Assembly (NCBI GenBank): GCA_964421245.1
Contig: CAYQVW010000026.1
Coordinates: 1 to 15,755, forward strand
Length of the DNA stretch: 15,755 nucleotides
Reading direction: 5' to 3'
Source of the DNA: CAYQVW01 sp964421245
Lineage (GTDB): Bacteria; Margulisbacteria; WOR-1; XYC2-FULL-46-14
Part shown: positions 13,229 through 15,755 of the stretch, piece by piece
Layout: each line of letters starts with the position of its first letter
How positions within the stretch are numbered: position 1 is the stretch's first letter
Notes under the pieces: model-generated
The model's database searches: none
The model's input: only the letters and a program-made list of their open reading frames with translations
Told to the model about the DNA's origin: nothing
Translations under genes and position numbers: made by a program

Positions 13229-14269
13229 TTACATCAACTTGTAGTAAGATCCTCTTCCTGTTTTTCCTATTTTAGTAAGCAGGCCCATACCGCACATTTC
13301 GGTTAGATCTCGCAAAGCGGTACTGATAGATGAATTCGTGATTTTAGCGAGATCACTTACGGTTATCTTCCCTTGATCTCTAACGAATTTGTAAGCTTCA
13401 ATTTGACGACGACTTAACTTTATTTGTCCACCCAGTTTTGTTTTTAAATGCTTATCAAAACTCAATTCATCTATTTCTTTCTTTATCCCATTCATTTGCA
13501 CCATTACACCTTCTGTAAAGTATTCAACCCATTGTGTAATATCGATTGTATCCGGATCAACCGTTTGCAGGGCAGTATAGTAGCTTTGGCGGTCTTCATT
13601 GTAGTAATCGTCTAAAGCAAAGAAGTCTTTTATATCAAAGCCAAGCTGATAAAGAATTAATGTTGCCAGCGCCCTAGCGCATCTGCCGTTGCCGTCAATA
13701 AAAGGATGGATTCTGACAAATTCATAGTGAGCAATTCCGGCAACCAACACAGGATAAAGATCTTTTGCTTCTTTTGAGTTTAACCAATTGCATAAATCAG
13801 CTGCTAAATCTGGAACTTTTGCTATTTGTGGAGGAGTAAAAACGGTTCTACCAAAACTATCTACTACATAGACCATTTTATTTCTAAATTTACCGGATTG
13901 ATTTTTTGATAATATGCCTTTAGAAATTAATTCATGAAGTTTCAATATTGTTGCGGGAGTATATTTTTTTATATTTCTACCATATTTGTCGATGAATTTT
14001 AGAGCTTTGATATAGTTTAGAACCTCTTTTTTATCCTTTTCCCGGGCTTTTATCTTTCCACCAGAAACAATAATTGCAACTTGTTCTTTTGAAAGAGGAT
14101 TCCCTTCAATTGAAGTAGAGTGATGGGAACGATTGATAAGGGCCTCTTTCTTCAAAAGGGGGATAATTCTTGGCAAAATAGCAGAATTTAATATTGCCTC
14201 TCTTGATGCCGAAATTTCGCCGATATATTTAGTGATTTTGGGGGTTATTTTATATTTAGGTTTATACAT
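13229..14269 (-). CDS. Fic-domain AMP-transferase with winged-helix C-terminus
   Basis: Fic proteins usually transfer AMP from ATP to a hydroxyl on a target protein. The 346 residues show a Fic_N region with the inhibitory motif STSIEGN (51-57, pattern (S/T)xxxE(G/N)), so its activity is probably self-restrained. The core motif HPFIDGNGRCAR (188-199) has catalytic His188 and phosphate-binding GNGR, and a winged-helix domain follows from about 284 (LSRRQIEAYKF, then VSDLAKITNSSISTALRDL). This is the common Fic/winged-helix build and looks complete. The ATG follows a minus-strand TATAAT (14278-14283) by 8 nt, so the mRNA is probably leaderless. AbrB-type genes lie on both sides, and the divergent one carries four operators next to the fic promoter. 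The target is unknown. Confidence 0.93.
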   Translation of the reverse strand: MYKPKYKITPKITKYIGEISASREAILNSAILPRIIPLLKKEALINRSHHSTSIEGNPLSKEQVAIIVSGGKIKAREKDKKEVLNYIKALKFIDKYGRNIKKYTPATILKLHELISKGILSKNQSGKFRNKMVYVVDSFGRTVFTPPQIAKVPDLAADLCNWLNSKEAKDLYPVLVAGIAHYEFVRIHPFIDGNGRCARALATLILYQLGFDIKDFFALDDYYNEDRQSYYTALQTVDPDTIDITQWVEYFTEGVMVQMNGIKKEIDELSFDKHLKTKLGGQIKLSRRQIEAYKFVRDQGKITVSDLAKITNSSISTALRDLTEMCGMGLLTKIGKTGRGSYYKLM

Positions 14270-14277
14270 ACGGGTTA

Positions 14278-14286
14278 ATTATAACA
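14278..14286 (-). promoter_or_regulatory. Extended -10 promoter of fic
   Basis: On the minus strand TGT is followed by a perfect TATAAT, with 8 nt to the fic ATG. The expected -35 region (about 14300-14306) overlaps the -10 box of AbrB copy 2 and reaches the first TTACGTAA operator, so the two divergent promoters probably interfere and share control. Confidence 0.75.
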
Positions 14287-14294
14287 CAACAAAA

Positions 14295-14303
14295 TGTTAC
14301 AAT
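14295..14303 (+). promoter_or_regulatory. Extended -10 promoter of AbrB copy 2
   Basis: TGT followed by TACAAT (14298-14303), identical to the box before copy 1. The expected transcription start falls inside the first operator at 14308. Confidence 0.7.
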
Positions 14304-14307
14304 ACCC

Positions 14308-14348
14308 TTACGTAACACTTACGTAACACTTACGTAAGACTTACGTAA
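14308..14348. promoter_or_regulatory. Operator array TTACGTAA x4, 11-bp phased
   Basis: Four perfect TTACGTAA palindromes begin at 14308, 14319, 14330 and 14341, each exactly 11 bp after the last, so they face nearly the same side of the helix. The array fills the space between the -10 box of AbrB copy 2 and its AGGAGGG ribosome site (14348-14354). It lies between divergent AbrB and fic. Cooperative binding by AbrB dimers and repression of both genes is the simplest reading. This is inference from layout. Confidence 0.85.
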
Positions 14349-14360
14349 GGAGGGAATCTT

Positions 14361-14516
14361 ATGAAATCAGTGAGAAAATTAGGAAAAGTCGGCAAATACA
14401 GTTATGCGGTTACTATTCCGGGAGATATTATTAGAGAATTGGGCTGGAAAGAGCGGCAGAAGCTGGTAGTTTCACAAAAAAGGAAGAAGATTATAATACA
14501 AGATTGGAAGAAATAA
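14361..14516 (+). CDS. AbrB/SpoVT-type DNA-binding protein, copy 2 (51 residues)
   Basis: Residues 1-38 and 42-50 are identical to copy 1 at 13038; the differences are LRG versus QKR at 39-41 and Gly versus Lys at 51. The SpoVT-AbrB core AVTIPGDIIRELGW (16-29) is unchanged. AGGAGGG lies 6 nt before ATG. The gene is divergent from fic and carries four TTACGTAA operators in its leader, the fullest set in the window, which suggests this is the main regulator copy. Such proteins often act as antitoxins, so a Fic/AbrB toxin-antitoxin-like pair is plausible. Fic antitoxins usually work by occupying the Fic active site, which an AbrB fold is not known to do. Confidence 0.9.
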   Translation: MKSVRKLGKVGKYSYAVTIPGDIIRELGWKERQKLVVSQKRKKIIIQDWKK

Positions 14517-14545
14517 ACGAAAAAAAGCCGAATTAACCTTGTCCT

Positions 14546-15637
14546 CTAAGCTGATATATTTCCATAAGTCAGAAAATTTGTAGCAGGGATAGTGTCTGCA
14601 AAGGTTCTATCAATTTTAGGTAGAGAAGGGAAGATCTCTTCGCTATCAAGTTCACTCTTTAAGGCCATTACATTTGCTCTGGTAATAATAACCGGATCCT
14701 CTGTTTCGCAAACTATTGTTCCTTCTGCATAACAGAAGTGTCTAGTTGCTACAAGACCTAGATGCACAGCTCCTGCTATTGGTATTCTATTATCAGTAGA
14801 ATCTTCTATTGGTAAAAAAGCCTTTTCCATTCTATCCCAAACTTCGATTAATTTTTCAAAGTGGTCTTTGTTAGTAACTAAAGTGGTTAAAACTCCGTCT
14901 GTAAAACGGTATCCCTTTTCTGTTATTCTGATTAGGGCAGCAATATGTTCGCGTTTAAGTTTAAAATGTTTACCATAAACGGATTGATAGCGAGCAAGTA
15001 GGCTTTTTATTTGACGTAGAGTACGGAATCCATCAAACCGTCTCTCTACCGGAGGCCATTTAACTGCATGGGGAGAAATTATACCATGGGCCTCACTTTC
15101 TAAAGCAAGAAATAACCTACCTTTTCTTGGTTGAAGTTCATTCTCAACAATAACTACCCGATCTAGTAAATTTACTCCAACATTAACTACTCCAGGTTTT
15201 AAGGCCAAAAGCTCTCTTCCGGCTTGTCTACTTCTTGCACGTGAAAGAGAGAGAGTGAAATCTTGATATGGTCTTTGAGTTTTTATTAAGTGTAGTAATT
15301 TTTTGCTAAATCCGATCCCAGGGTGAGTTTCAGAATTGTATCCTGAGGTTCCGCAAACTGTATCATAAAGAAAAGTTGCTCTTCTAGGTCCTGCTGTTTC
15401 AGTATGAAGATCTCTAATTGGGTGTTTCCCTTTAGGATAATATTGAGTTATTTCTCCTCGAAAGAGAAAATCGAGGGCAGCATAAAGACTTTGCATATGC
15501 TGGTCTGCTCTACCAAATTCAACTAAACGCATTATTTGTCCCTTTATTCCCAAGAAATTGGATAAAAAATTGAGGCTTTGTGGAACGCTGGTTTGATATT
15601 TATAGCGACTAAAAGATGATATCCAGGTTGATGTCAT
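14546..15637 (-). CDS. Hypothetical protein, 363 residues
   Basis: I do not recognise this protein. It appears soluble, with no signal peptide or membrane helix. The N-terminal half is rich in aromatic and basic residues (EFGRADQHMQSLYAALDFLF, 40-59), followed by an Arg/Ser-rich stretch SLSRARSRQAGREL near 130. VGVNLLDRVVIVENELQ and RLFLALESEAHGI (about 153-186) look like a beta-rich core. The second half is helical, with a TEKGYRFTDGVLTTLV stretch, and ends in a small, less charged region. On the minus strand AGGAGA lies about 8 nt before ATG. ACCTGCAATTT (15678-15688, minus strand) upstream resembles block one of the gpmI/gap element, but no TATCCGAA block follows. Function is unknown. Confidence 0.8.
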   Translation of the reverse strand: MTSTWISSFSRYKYQTSVPQSLNFLSNFLGIKGQIMRLVEFGRADQHMQSLYAALDFLFRGEITQYYPKGKHPIRDLHTETAGPRRATFLYDTVCGTSGYNSETHPGIGFSKKLLHLIKTQRPYQDFTLSLSRARSRQAGRELLALKPGVVNVGVNLLDRVVIVENELQPRKGRLFLALESEAHGIISPHAVKWPPVERRFDGFRTLRQIKSLLARYQSVYGKHFKLKREHIAALIRITEKGYRFTDGVLTTLVTNKDHFEKLIEVWDRMEKAFLPIEDSTDNRIPIAGAVHLGLVATRHFCYAEGTIVCETEDPVIITRANVMALKSELDSEEIFPSLPKIDRTFADTIPATNFLTYGNISA

Positions 15638-15721
15638 ATTATTGTTCTCCTATATATATATCGTTAAAATGAAAGCGAAATTGCAGGTAATTTTGAAAGG
15701 AGAGTAGGAAAGTACGGAGAC

Positions 15722-15755
15722 ATGGTGGACCCCCCGAGATTGTTCAAATCAGGTA
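15722..15755 (+). CDS. Possible start of a gene running off the window
   Basis: An open frame begins with ATG 15722 and reads MVDPPRLFKSG to the window edge without a stop. GGAG (15716-15719) is too close to the ATG and AAAGGAG (about 15697-15703) too far for a standard ribosome site, so support is weak. The bases around the ATG recur, inverted, at the left edge of the window. Confidence 0.2.
   Translation, partial: MVDPPRLFKSG

Noticed and set aside
14308..14348. CRISPR-like array
   Set aside because: Units are 8-bp palindromes with 3-bp gaps, far too short for repeats and spacers, and they sit in a promoter.

Overview
The window looks like chromosomal DNA of a Candidate Phyla Radiation (Patescibacteria) bacterium, possibly of the Microgenomates type. 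I infer this from the AT-rich, compact layout, the divergent versions of core enzymes, the GxxExxY gene, and two intergenic palindromes I associate with these genomes (CCTGCCGGTAGGCAGG, and the TTCGACAGGCTCAGCA hairpin). I cannot place it further without a phylogeny. The standard bacterial code fits. Of 16 stop codons 8 are TAA, 7 TAG and only 1 TGA.

Layout. 1-448 has no gene. It holds a promoter-terminator pair that could make a ~47-nt RNA, a ~157-bp inverted-repeat mini-element, and the gpmI leader. 449-5359 is a lower-glycolysis cluster: phosphoglycerate mutase (gpmI), a divergent glyceraldehyde-3-phosphate dehydrogenase and a very divergent, enlarged enolase, closed by a strong terminator. 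5478-6820 holds two overlapping genes I do not recognise. 6836-7654 is an Amj-family lipid II flippase. 7749-8320 is a GxxExxY nuclease-family gene between long imperfect inverted flanks made of short iterated units; the mini-element near position 180 shares its ends. Then follow ribF, a convergent secreted metzincin-like protease, a four-helix membrane protein, and the classic rpsO-pnp pair. 12820-12960 is a palindromic repeat. 13038-14516 is a Fic gene bracketed by two near-identical 51-residue AbrB-type genes. The window ends with an unrecognised 363-residue gene on the minus strand.

Regulation. Two kinds of gene start stand out. The glycolytic genes, the unknown pair, the AbrB genes and the last gene have Shine-Dalgarno sites. 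amj, ribF, the membrane protein, rpsO and fic instead have an extended -10 box (TGN plus TATAAT-like) only 6-9 nt before ATG, so their mRNAs are probably leaderless. gpmI, gap and the first unknown gene share a two-block upstream element with fixed spacing. The AbrB genes carry TTACGTAA palindromes repeated every 11 bp just after their -10 boxes. The array of four lies next to the divergent fic promoter, so one small AbrB protein could control both itself and Fic.

Best candidates for something undescribed: the AbrB-Fic-AbrB cassette with phased operators, the GxxExxY element with its gene-less relative, and the divergent glycolysis cluster with its shared upstream element.
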